DNA of 64,000 nucleotides from Romanomermis culicivorax (lineage: Eukaryota; Nematoda; Enoplea; Mermithida; Mermithidae), in the NCBI GenBank assembly GCA_963922205.1, contig CAWUHX010000247.1:62001-126000 (forward strand). The letters are read 5' to 3'. Numbering within the stretch: the first letter of the stretch is position 1; each line of letters starts with the position of its first letter. This document shows, one piece after another, positions 35,133 to 46,085 of the stretch. The notes beneath the pieces are model-generated. The model had not been told where the DNA came from and made no database searches. It was given only the letters and a program-made list of their open reading frames with translations. A program made the position numbers and the translations under genes.

Positions 35133-38100
35133 CTAGCTATTATAATTGCTATTATCTATATTGGTCAAATGATTGCAGAAATTGATATACAAATCTGAGC
35201 GTAAAAATCGCGGATATGTATCTTTCTCCATTAGATTGTAAATTTTACACTGGGCTACATCGAATAAGATGCCATCGGGAGTCAAAAGTTTATCAACTAT
35301 GGCTCGACGCGTGTGCGGATCCAAATTAACCTTGCAAAGGGAAAAGAATGTGGTTTACACTTTGTGTACAAATTTAAAAATATACTCTACATCATTTCCA
35401 CAAGTTTACACAAAAATTGAATTCAAAAGCATCAACCTTTCGACACCAGTTTACAATAAAGAAGCTTCTACTTTTATCTATACGGAAATACAATGATTGT
35501 AAACTCACTTCTTTAACCGCAAATTCCGAAACGTATTGTTCGTAAATTTGATTGGCCAACGAAACGAAACTTTGCTGTTTGAGCATATTTTGAGGACTTT
35601 CGTCCAAATTATCGAATAATAATTTATATTGTCGGCATAGTAAATAGAATTCCAAATTTTCTTGACTAAATTCGCGTTTCAAAAATTGTTGAAACAATTC
35701 GACGCCGGCTGCAAAGAAAAAAAAACGTTCCTTCGGAAATTTAATTTCTCAAAGCGTAAATTTACGAGACGTGCGAATTAGTGTAAAGTAGCATTCTATT
35801 TCTGCAGTGAGGAACGTTTTAAACTGAACAAGAAAATTAAGGAAATTTTTTGAAGTGTAAAGGTGGGAGAAGTGCGAATTAGTGTAAAGTAGCATTGTAT
35901 TTCTGTAGTGATAAACATGGTAAACTGGACAAGGAAATTAAAGGAAATTTTTTCAGGTGTAAAGATAGGAGACGTGCAAGCTCAGGACGAAATGAACACT
36001 CTAGAAAGGTCTAAACATCAAATTTCCGTAATGACGATTATGTAAACTAAAAACAAGGAATTTTTGAAAGTGTAAAATTGAAAAACGCATAAACGTAGGA
36101 CGAAATGAGCAAAGTAGTAAAGTATTAGTGCCCATCATTGTAAACTAAACTGAGACAGTAATTGAATTTTTTGAAAGTTTCAAGTTTTTTCGACGAAGTA
36201 AGCACGGTAGTGGAATTTTTATTGACTATTATTGTAAACTAAAATGGGAATTCAAGGAAATTTTATAAAGTGTAAAATTATGACAAGTGCAAACTTGAGA
36301 TGAGATAAGAAAATAAATGAAATCTTATTGACGATTAGTGTAAACTAATTTATGGCATTAATTAGATTTTTCAAAGTGTAAAGTTATGACAAGTGAAGAT
36401 TTAAGACAAAATGAGAACAGTGGTGGAATCTTGGCGACCATTATTGTAAACTAAATTAGGAAATTGATTAAAATTTTCAAAGTGTTAATTTACGAGAAGT
36501 GTGAACTTGAGATAAAACAAGCATTGTAGAGAAATTTTAAGATGTAATTTCTGTAGTAACCACCGTTGTAAATAAAAATGGGAAATTGATTAAATTTTTC
36601 AAAGTGTTACGAGAGGTGCAAACTTGGAAGTAAATAACAAAATCTTAAGTTTAAATCTCAGGACCAAAAAAATGTAAACTAGTGTAAAAAAATTCGTCTC
36701 GGTGTAATAAACGATTATTAAAAGGAAGCATAAAAGGTGTAAATCGGTATTCAACTACAAATTTGTAGTCACAATAAGTGTAAAAAGGTCTTGGAGTGGC
36801 TAACATTGTAAACAGGATAATGAGAGTATGGTCACGGTGAAAAATTTTCATGATAACAAATAAGTTTGGTAAATTAGAATGGCGGTGTAAAAAGCACAAG
36901 CAGTGGATAAAGTGAACAACAATACTGTAAAAAGTGTAAAGTGCGACGCCGAAAATATTGTAAAGCTAACTTTTATTGTCGAGCAAATTTTTTAAACTCT
37001 GCGACCAACTTTCCGCATCTTGCAAAGTGACGACGTCCTGCGCCGTCGACGACGACGACGACTGGCCGGTTTTTTCGCGTTGTTTCGTAATCAAGGTCGA
37101 AAACATCGGCGGAATAACTTTGTCGGTTGAATGACGCCGCAAAAAATTTATTCCTTGCAAAAACGTCGAATGGCTGCAATTTACACACAAATATACGGGA
37201 GGCTAAGGCTTAGGCTTAGGCTTAGGCTTAGGTCCAATAACTCACATGGTTTTCTTGAACAACGGCTTATCGTATCTAATAGGTGTAGGAATTTTTTCTT
37301 CTTCGGCGTCTTCTTTGGGTACCATCCTCAAAATCTGTGGGAAAAAATTGTCACAGTTTACACCCAAGACTGGAAAAATTTTCTCACAGGTTCACTCCTC
37401 TTCCTAAATATCGAATCTTTGGCTTCGGCGACCAACAACGACAAACTGCAGCCCGTAGGCGTAACGACCGACGACGTTTGCGTCACTAGGCCGCCGTCGC
37501 TGTTCATGCGATAACGGCGCCCAGCCACTGCGCCATAATGCCTATATGCTGCGCGTCGTCTTATGGATCCCATGCCGGGTGTCGTTGTCGTCAAATTTAG
37601 GCAATTTTGCATGAAAGTTCGAACGCAAAAAAATTTGGCGTCATAATCATCCTCAGCCTGTCCTCGTTTGGTGGTGGTGGTGGTAGCGGATGCGGCTTCA
37701 TCATCGCCAACGTCGATCATCGATTCGCGGCGTAGTTGATGTGCTATTCCGCCATCTAAGGACAATGTGGCGGGTGATTGCTCGCCGCTATGTGCTCTGT
37801 AATGGTCGTTCGCACATTGAACCATATTGTCGTTGGTGCTCGTCAAACGACGTCGAACGGCGACGTTGGCTATCATCGACGAGTTGGTCGCTTTCAATTT
37901 GAATTTGTTAAAGAATTGTTTACGTTTGGTTTGCGAATCGGGACTGCCTGTGGACACGAGGGTGGACACGCGCCGGCGACTATCATGCATGGTCGTGGTT
38001 GGAGGTGACATGCCGCCTCCATTGTCGGAGAAAGTTTGTTCATCAGAAGTGGCGTCGTCGCATAGTAAGTCATTGGCTGCCAGGCTGCGCATGGACAAGG

Positions 38101-41100
38101 GACTTGTGGGAGTGGTGGTGAAAAAGGGCGTCGATGCTGAAAATTTGTTGACAACGTTTGACCTTTCAGTTATATCTGCAGGACAATTTGTGATTTTTAA
38201 AGTTTTTGCAGGTACACCTTTACCCCCATTCCTATAGCCGGAAAGGCAAGTATAAGGTCATTTAAGTGCCCATCTTGTATGAGAGGCGCTCTTTGAGTGC
38301 TTCATGCCACGTATTCCACGGGCTAGCACCTGTCTAACGAGCAGGACTCCTTCTGCTACCTACCTACCATTTACACATTCACCACACATTTGATGACACA
38401 TCAAAGACAACTAGTGTCGAGGCAGGCTGCTTCCATTGCACGGGTATTCAGTAGGAGTTAGTCTTGCACCATCTCAGCCTAGTGATTACCACGTCCAACT
38501 TGGGTGTAATCCGGATTTTCCTGGTAGTTGGCCTATGTTGAGGCAACCTCTTCCAGCTACTCGGGGCATCAGTAAAAGTTAGGCTCGGTCCTGGATTTGA
38601 ACCCGGGACCTTGCGGCTACCGTCCGCATGCTCTAACCAACTGAGCCAACCAAGCAACAGGAAAGGTGCTCTCTTTTTGCAACAATTCGTAGTTAAGGTG
38701 GCTGCTTTGGCCGCTCTCAACACCTAGAAAGACACAGCCAACCATCCTTTCCGGGTAGATAATTTGTGTAGGCAAGCTTTGTACACAGCTTGCAGGGTCC
38801 ACTTGGCCCAGTTAGCATCTTTGTAATGAGGTGCAACAAATGAGGAGATGGGCCCACCTCATTTATGGGTAGGTAGCTGAGCAAGTCCTGTGTGGTCAGG
38901 CAGGAGCTAGTCTGTGGAATGTGGCCTCCACCACGCAGAAAACCACACCCGAGAGTTTCATTTGAGGTGGGCAATTACATGACTGTGTAAAGCCTGCCTT
39001 TCTGTCTATAGGAAAAAGTGTACAGGTGTACCAGTGAAAATTAGAAGAAAGAATTTTAGCTTGCCTCGGAATTTGATCCCAGGACTTGAAACCGAGAATT
39101 TGTGGCTTTTACCATGCTCAAACGAACTGAGGTGGCTGTTGTGGCCACTCTCAACATTCTGAATGGTTTTTTTTATTTTTATCACTGAAATGTGGATTTT
39201 GGCAAAGATGGTAAAAACATAAACTGAATTTTTTGACGTAGATTTCAAATAAAAGGTGGATATAGGATACATTGGATGACACTTTTGACGGAACTTGGCA
39301 TCTGAAAGGCAGTCATCCCACATCTGTGCAAAATTGTTAATCCAAAGCAAAGGCACAATGAGGTGAAGTGATTAAATAATGATTCTCATTTTTAACTCAA
39401 CTCTCTTATCGTCTGTGTTGCCCATTGTCCGACCTGCACAGTTAAGTTTTTCAGACCTGCAGGAGCATATTGGTGAAATCCTGCATGCTTTTCTATTGCA
39501 AGCCAGTGTGTGCTTCTCAGTTCCAAAAAAAATTATAGTCTGTGGAAAAGATCTTGCGAATATGGCAGTTACCATGCAAGCATGCACATAATGCACTTTA
39601 GACCACTGACTTGAATCAAAACATTGGGTGTTTAATTCCAGTTTTATCCAGGATGAGAAAGATTGGAAGGGGATGCAAAAACTCTGATCATTCACATTTT
39701 CCCATATTTGGAATAAAATTTCATATACATCGTGCCACCTTAGAGTGTTGCACATAGCTGTAATACAGTAATCCTCGGTGAATTTCTCGGCACATGAACT
39801 TGTTTTCAACCCTTATCAAAAATAGAAAAAATAGACTACAGGTTACATTATGACTCAAGGTTGTGTTTGGTAAGGTTGGGAACTGTTAGACTGTACTCTA
39901 AGTGACCTGCAGTAATCAGCTAATTGTGAACAAACAATTAGCTCATTTAGTTATTTTGCTGGTATGTCTTTTGGCCTACAGGAACTAACCATATAATCAG
40001 CCAAAAAGTCCGATATCTACATCCACATTTGGCAGCAAAAACTGGCAAGAATGCCAATTACCGAATCCATCACATGGCGCTGTCTTGGTCTAGTGGTTAT
40101 CACCTCTGACTGCTAGTCTCATGAACCAGGTCTGATTCTGGGTGTAACCCGAAATCGAATTTCTGGTAGCTGGCCCAGGCAGACACAGCCTTTCATCCTC
40201 TCGGGGTAGACAAATTGCGTAGACGAGCTTGGAACGCTGCTTGCCGAGGTCCACTCAACCCAATTAGCATGTTGGCAATAGTGCGGCGAATGGGGAGGTG
40301 GGCCTATTCCATTATGAGGTAGGTAGCCAAACAAGTTCTGGTTGTCAGGCAGACGCCAGCTTGTTGCCTCCACTAGGCGGTAAAAAGCACCCGAAGAGCA
40401 CCTCTCATGTGAAGTGGGCACTTATATGACCCCATAGTCCTCTAAAGCCTGCCTTTCCGGCTGTAGAAAAAATGGGTAGGTGTACCCGCAAAAATTCAAA
40501 AAAATCGCTTTTTATACAGTAATCTACTATACACAAGTGTTGCATACTGAATATGAATGCCCCAATTTTGTGTTTTTTCTGACAGATAGGGTATTTTCGT
40601 TTTTTTGTGTGTCATTTAGAAAATTGAAGTTTTTGACTTTTTTAGGATTTTCGATCCACGAGTCTATGCTGTCATAATTTTGTACACAATGGGAAAACTT
40701 TTACAGTACAAAAATTCATATGACTCATAATCAAAATTCTTCGCAAAAGCTACAATTTCCAATATGTTTAATTATCAACAGGTGTAGAAACACGCAAATT
40801 TGAGTGACAGTGATGAAAACGCCAATTACAGTGATGATTCCGTTAAGAGTATAGAAGACGTGCAAACATCTACTCCTTGGCCAGATATCAACAACGTGGC
40901 ATAAAGAATGGTGTTCCAGCTTTACCCTTTCGAAGGTCACATTGAAGAAAATGATACTCAAAAGTCAAAACGCCAATGAAAGTGAACAAGAAAATTTGCT
41001 AATTGGAAATAAAGCAATGCTGAATAGATTATTGATTGTTGATTTTAAGTTTTAAAATAAAAATTTTGTTGCTAATAAAGATAAAATTTTAAATCTATCA

Positions 41101-41766
41101 GCGGAAGTCATTTTTGAGCAGAAAAAAGTCATTTTGACCCTTTTTTGGGTTTTTTGAGTTAAAATTTGTGGTTTTATAAACTTTTGGATTTTTAGACTCT
41201 CCCTTATTACTTGGAATCTCGTCGGTCAAATTTTCCACCGACAAATGAATTCTCGGCGTTATTTTCGGTGATCCATGGAAATTAACGCCGCCGGCAACAT
41301 CCGCCAACGAACTGCGGCGCATCGCTCCGCTATCTTTACGTATTCTTTCTAAACATTTATCGTGCAAAGTGCCGCCGCCGCCGCCTCCGAAAATCATACT
41401 TTTCAAGTTAAGCGCCGAAAAGCGGCGCATCGTCGATCGCTGCCGTTTTATTTTGGCTGCGGCGGCGATTTTAGCCGCTGCGTCTTCATCAGCGGCAAAT
41501 ACCGAGCTAGGCGTTTGTTTGAGAAAATTTTTTCTTTGATCGGGCATCGGCGGTTGACGATGATGCAACGATGATGAAAGCTTCTGTTTATCGAAAAATT
41601 GAACGATCGACGATCGACGATTTTCGCCAACTTTTTGATATTGCGAATTTTTGAGCGTAGTCGTCGTTTTTGTTGATGAATTTTCTGCATCATATTGTTG
41701 TTGTTGTTGTTCATTAAAATTTGCGAGCGTAGAACGTCGTTTTTGATGATGTTTCAGTCGATCCAT
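35133..41766 (-). CDS. RGS-domain protein (regulator of G-protein signalling), 664 aa
   Basis: Exons on the minus strand: 41,211-41,766, 37,388-38,136, 37,246-37,334, 36,971-37,173, 35,509-35,708, 35,133-35,330; 1995 nt, all phases kept. ATG 41,766 opens a long Ser/Thr/Arg-rich, probably disordered N-terminus of about 500 residues (polyQ, polyT and polyG runs). The RGS domain occupies about 518-650: SWSQSLKNLL, FLKREFSQENLEFYLLC, IYEQYVSEFAVKEVNLD, TRRAIV, LFDVAQCKIYNLMEKDTYPRFLRSDLY. It would speed GTP hydrolysis on Galpha at the membrane. The protein ends soon after the domain, as in RGS3-type proteins. No C2 domain is present in this gene; one is found in the next-but-one gene downstream. 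Intron 1 (3.07 kb) holds SINEs and a TRIM LTR, and intron 3 holds telomere repeats. Confidence 0.9.
35745..36640. repeat. Imperfect ~110-150-bp repeats in RGS intron 4
   Basis: Recurring order of AGTGTAAA..T, GAGAAGTGCRAACTT, TTGTAAACTAAA and GGAAATTRA..AAATTTT, about seven times. Units are diverged and vary in length. They share the TGTAAA(G/C)T word with the minisatellite at 30.3-31.6 kb. Confidence 0.6.
37201..37232 (+). repeat. Interstitial nematode telomere repeat (TTAGGC)n
   Basis: Four to five TTAGGC units in a row inside RGS intron 3, only 14 nt from the splice donor at 37,245 and upstream of the next acceptor. A shorter TTAGGCTTAGGC is at about 44,422. TTAGGC is the telomere unit of nematodes such as Ascaris and Caenorhabditis. 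Confidence 0.9.
38536..38722 (-). mobile_element. Solo LTR of the tRNA-bearing TRIM (TSD CCTA)
   Basis: Exactly 187 bp, the same length as both LTRs at 17.9-18.3 kb, with ends TGTTGAG/CTCAACA (minus strand; the first seven bases here read TGTTGAG). CCTA is duplicated at 38,532-38,535 and 38,723-38,726. It carries the 73-nt tRNA-like cloverleaf at 38,583-38,655 (minus). Found in intron 1 of the RGS gene. Confidence 0.88.
38583..38655 (-). tRNA. tRNA-like sequence in TRIM solo LTR
   Basis: Minus strand, 73 nt, acceptor stem GCTTGGT/ACCGAGC (one G-T pair), A-box TGGCTCAGTTGG, anticodon stem TGCGG/CCGCA with loop ACGGTAG (C33, triplet GGT), and B-box GGTTCAAATCC. The T stem has one mismatch. It is probably not a working tRNA. 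Confidence 0.65.
39045..39158 (-). mobile_element. Decayed, deleted TRIM LTR
   Basis: On the minus strand: TGTTGAGAGTGGCC..AGCCACCTCA, a jump over about 30 bp, a degraded A-box region, then a B-box-like region and AGCTAAAATTCTTT. Ends at 39,158 with the LTR start. An old copy next to the family A SINE. Confidence 0.55.
40078..40485 (+). mobile_element. tRNA-derived SINE, family A, most complete copy
   Basis: A-box TGGTCTAGTGGTTATCACC and B-box-like AGGTCTGATTCTGGG in the first 70 bp, then about 330 bp of tRNA-unrelated body shared with 7466-7850 and 38,440-39,030. Lies in RGS intron 1. Target duplications not determined. Confidence 0.75.
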
Positions 41767-42249
41767 ATAAGCGAGCTTTAGCTTATTAGCCGCTAATTAA
41801 TTAGCCGTATATCATGAAGATTGAGCATGATAGAAAAATGAGAGAAAAGAAGCTTTAGAATCTCTTGGAACACGCGCTTATATTAATGGAAAGGGGGTCG
41901 AAAATCGATAATTAATGATTAGCCTCCTGTAAAAGTTGATCGTCAACGCTAATTAATATATAGAACAAGATATTATGTATATGAAACTGGGTAATTAGAA
42001 TCAAGATTATGCAAGAATTTATGCAACATACTTTCAAGAGATCGATAAGTAAGTTTACTGTAGCTTAGAAAATCGATCAATTTTTGGCAGTTGCGCAATA
42101 TGACGTCATTTTTGCTGAAAAATTTCTTTCCAAGAAAATAATGTTATTGCTTACTAAAAGTTGTTTCGCGTGTCCGACTAGCTTAAAAATTGGCATTATG
42201 GCTCAAAATTTTTATTTTATTTTCCAACACTTTACAAAAAAATTGTGAA
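41767..42249. promoter_or_regulatory. 483-bp intergenic region between divergent RGS and ABRA genes
   Basis: Start codons face away from each other. The region must hold at least one promoter unless distant 5' exons exist. No specific elements assigned. Confidence 0.4.
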
Positions 42250-43048
42250 ATGACAACTTTCAAAATGGAATTTTCCGACGATAACGTCGACGATTTTCGT
42301 AAAATTATTCATCATCGTTGGCCTAATTTGGAAACTCGAAAAACGCCGGCCGCCGACGACTATAACGAAAAATTCGCTCAACTTTTACGTCGTAAATTCG
42401 ACGGTTGGCCATCGTCGACGTCGACCGATAAAAACAAATTCCAAGAAAAAATTGCAATTTTTAATGGAAAAATACGAAAAAATGAAGAAAATTTACGTAA
42501 AAATCCATTTTCCGATTCGTATCGACCGGTCGCTTTTTCAAAAACAAACGACGTCGGAATTTACGGCCGACCGGAAAGCGGTTCTTTGACGGAAAAACGT
42601 GGTGTAAAAGCAGGTTGTTGATAGGAACTTTTTCTTTTGCTGACGTCATTTTTCACGTTTTACTGTAAATATTTAGGAAACCATATCGGTAGAGAAATCT
42701 TGGAACTTTGCCAAGTAATCGACGATTGCGGTCATGAACGACCAGACGGCGTTAAAATTATCACTTTCGGACATTTATTTCAACTTTACACTAAAATTTC
42801 GGATAAAGTACTTTACTACAAACTTGAGGATCGGGATTTCTCGGCTTACTGTAACTTTTTTTGATATTTAGGTCGTCGGCATGTTATTAAGGGCCAGGCG
42901 TCACGGATTGGTGAAATTCGAAGGCGAAATGTTATATCAAAGGCGGGACGAAGAAAAAATCATTTCGTTGGCTAAATCGTTCTCCGAAATTGAAAAGTTG
43001 TGCAAACAATCCAATGATCCGGCGAAATGTATTACATTTTCCGATTGA
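42250..43048 (+). CDS. ABRA/STARS-type actin-binding Rho-activating protein with costars domain (223 aa)
   Basis: Exons 42,250-42,613, 42,677-42,807, 42,872-43,048 (stop TGA); 672 nt, phases kept. The first exon encodes the family's NPFSD, ..YGRPESGSLTEKRG region. Exons 2 and 3 encode the costars domain: HIGREILELCQVI, ITFGHLFQLYTKISDKVVGMLLRARRHGLVKFEGEMLYQ. Family members bind actin and promote SRF/MRTF signalling in muscle or cytoskeleton. ATG 42,250 is preferred to 42,190 because the upstream segment is hydrophobic and unlike the family. Divergent from the RGS gene. Introns are 63 and 64 nt. Confidence 0.9.
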
Positions 43049-43720
43049 AGTTAAGTTTTTTTGCTTTTAAATTCTATCGCGCCTTATAAAAAAATTTACA
43101 CACAATTTGGAACTTTTAATTTGCAAGTGACGTTCTAATTTTTGTTGTACATGAAAATCAAAGTGATTACTGTAGAAAATGCTCGTCAATTGGCTCTATT
43201 TTGGTTGATGTGTAAACCGGCTTCATTGGGACATTTTCGCATATGATGAATGGTCATTTATGCCTATACGATGCGTCCGAATGATGGTCGAAATTTTCAG
43301 ATGACAATTTTGCACGACCTTTGATAAAAACTATGGGTAGCAGGTGGTCACTGTGTTTTCCTGGATAAGCCAGTTCATCCACCTCAGTCATGCAGTCGAC
43401 CTCCGTATTGAAACGAAAAAGATATATATTTGAAAACTATAAATATTGATAACGTGATATAAAATCATGTTAGAAAGCTTATGATGAGTCCCGCTTGGAA
43501 ACCTGCTTTACTGTAGCTTTTCTGTCACGAAATTCACAAACCTGTACTTTTCGTCTGCAGCACCGTTTTTTTCCTCAAATAAATGGGGTCTTTTGAGGAA
43601 AAAAATTTCGAAATGTGGAAAAAAATTTTGGGTATGGTTCTCATTGAGGAAAAAATTTTGGGGAATTCAAAACCGAAATGGTGCGTTTTGGTAGACTAGT
43701 TAAAAGGGTCAAAATCTCAA

Positions 43721-46085
43721 AATTTTCCGGCGCTTCGCACCGGTCAATCTTGACTATTTTCGATCAGGCGCGACCGTTAGCATATCTACTCCGACTTACT
43801 AATTAATGCTTAACAGTTTCTATCAATCAAGTTGGCTCGTTTCATTTTCTAATCGTTAACAGTCCATTTATGTCGCCCAAAATTGAGATTTTTCATCAAT
43901 TCTCTCAATTTTTTCTCTCGATGCCATACCTGTACTTGGGGGGGGGGGGGGGGTTGGGGGGACCCCCCCCCCCAACTCGGCCAACCCTATACCCAAAATC
44001 ATTTCCCCCCCCCAACCCCCCCCCAGTTTGGAAAAAAAAAAATTTTTTTTCAAAAAAGTGTATGTTTTTTCGGCCTTTTTTGGGAAAAATTTCGACTTTT
44101 TCCTACCCCCCCCCCCCCCAAATTTCGGATTTACCCCCCCCCCCAACTGGTCGGAGGTCTTACAGGTATGCTCGATGCTTGGAATTTTTGAAACGTTTGC
44201 AACCTGAACTTTTGCCTTTATTGAAGATGGAAATCGATGACATCATTCTAGACTGCGATCTGTTCATGAATATCTGTTGGAGAGATTTATTTTCCAGCGT
44301 TTTAAAATAGATATAAAAATAAACCGAAAATTTTTCCGGCGCGAATTTGAAAAAAATTATACATCGGGTAAATTACGGATGGCGGTGGCCGCCGAATTTA
44401 CCCTACCTTAAAAATTTTCCTTAGGCTTAGGCTTGTGGTACAGCAGCTGCGCCCTTGGGGCGCAGCGCTGTTGAGGCTCTTTCAAATGTTTCGGCGTGGC
44501 CACGGCCAAATGTTTCGGCGTGGCCACTGCCAATTTCGGCGTGGCCACTGTCATCTGTAAAAACTCTTACAGTTCATCAGTTTGATTTTAATTTATTTCT
44601 CAAAGTTGTGAAGGTTCATTTTTCAGCGTTTCAGAAAGTGAAAATCGAAAAATTTTTCTGGCGCTCCGCGCCGGACCAAGAACTAAATAAAATTAGATGA
44701 ATCGGAACCACAGAAATGTCAATAGTGCGGATAAATTCCTGAGAACTCTATCGTTAACATGCTTCACCTGCTTCGTTAGAACACCAATATATTCTTCATG
44801 AGCTCATTTTGGACTAACATAACCAGTATTTTCTCATTTTTTTTCCTCATTTTTGCAGGTTTCTGACTCCAAATACAACGAAATGCTTGGGTATGCTCCT
44901 AAAATGCATAAAAAAGCATCCATAGCCACATTATAAACGTTTTTAAAAATGAGGAAAAAAATTATGGGTCCGGTTCTCATGTGGAAAAAATCTTCGAGGA
45001 AAAAAACGGTGTCTACTCGCATTATTGGACCCGAGCGCGAACGAATTCTTTTCGAATAGTGTATCAGCATTGTTGCAGCAAAGTTTATAGGCTGTCAATG
45101 GATGATAAATGGAAATAAATTCTGAATATTCTCTGTTCATTCAGTCACATTCGGATTTAAAACTGAAATTCTTCCTTTTTGTGCTTGATTCATTCAAATA
45201 GAAAATTCGATATCCTTAGTCAGGGTCGTGCGCAAGATTTTTTCATGGGGGGCGGACTTTTTTTTCACTGAATAGCCCCAGGAAATGTTGATCTTATGCG
45301 GATATACTGTGTGCATCACCGTTTTTTTTCCTCGAAGATTTTTTCCACATGAGAACCCGACCCAAAATTTTATTCCTCATTTCCCAAAAATTTTCCACAT
45401 TTTTAAAAACGCTTGTAATGTGGCTACGGATGCTTTTTTATGCATTTTCGGAGCATACCCAAGCATTCTGTTGTATTTGTAGTCAGAAACCTGCAAAAAT
45501 GAGGAAAAAAATTGAGAAAATTCTAGTTATGTTAGTCAAAATGAGCTCATGAAGAATATATTGGTGTTCTATAGAATGGTCCGGCGCGGAGCGCTGGAAA
45601 AATTTTTTGATTTTCACTCTCTAAAACGCTGGAAAATGAACCTTCATAATGTTGCGAAATAAATTAAAATCAGACTGAAGAAGCGTAATTTGCCTCTCAT
45701 TCCGGCGCGAAGCACCGGAAAAATTTTCGGGTTTTTGTATTCTAAAACGCTGAAAAATCAATCTCTCCAACAGATAATTCGTGAACAAATGTTTTGAAAT
45801 CGCGTTCTAGAGTAATGTCTTCAATTTCCACCTTCAATAAACGCAAAAGTTCAGATTGCAAACGTTTAAACAATTCCTATCATCGAGAGAAAAATTGAGA
45901 GACTTGATGAAAAATCTCTATTTTCGGCGACATAATCGACTGTAAACGATTAGAAAATGAAACGAGCTAACTTGATTGATAGAAACTGTTGAGCATTAAT
46001 TAGTAAGTCGAAGTAGATATGCTAACGGCCGCGCCTGATAGAATATATGTAGTTATAGTTACCGGCGCGAAGCGCCGGGAAATTT
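43721..46085. repeat. Large imperfect inverted repeat (~1.0-1.3-kb arms) centred near 45,150
   Basis: Left arm sequence from the hairpin at 43,727 is mirrored outward-in by the right arm ending at the hairpin at 46,078. Matched pairs include the CTTACTAATTAATGC region (43,795 / 45,995), TTTTCATCAATTCTCTCAA (43,890 / 45,905), ATTTCTCAAAGTTG (44,592 / 45,655) and GTTTCTGACT...AATGCTTGGGTATGCTCC (44,860 / 45,480). A MITE and a further ~230-bp segment interrupt the left arm. No gene inside. Confidence 0.8.

Larger units (their letters stand above)
38440..39030 (+). mobile_element. tRNA-derived SINE, family A, copy 2, interrupted by a TRIM solo LTR
   Basis: Left part (AGCCTAGTGATTACCACG, GGGTGTAATCCGGATTTTCCTGGTAG) and right part (GACACAGCCAACCATCCTTTCCGGGTAG, GTGTAGGCAAGCTT, GGTAGGTAGC, AAGCCTGCCTTTCTG) are collinear with the uninterrupted copy at 40,078-40,485. 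The 187-bp TRIM LTR sits between them. Confidence 0.7.

Noticed and set aside
43868-44310. Open frames of 92-146 codons over the G/C runs
   Set aside because: They translate homopolymer runs of a MITE into Gly or Pro strings, and cross its TSD.
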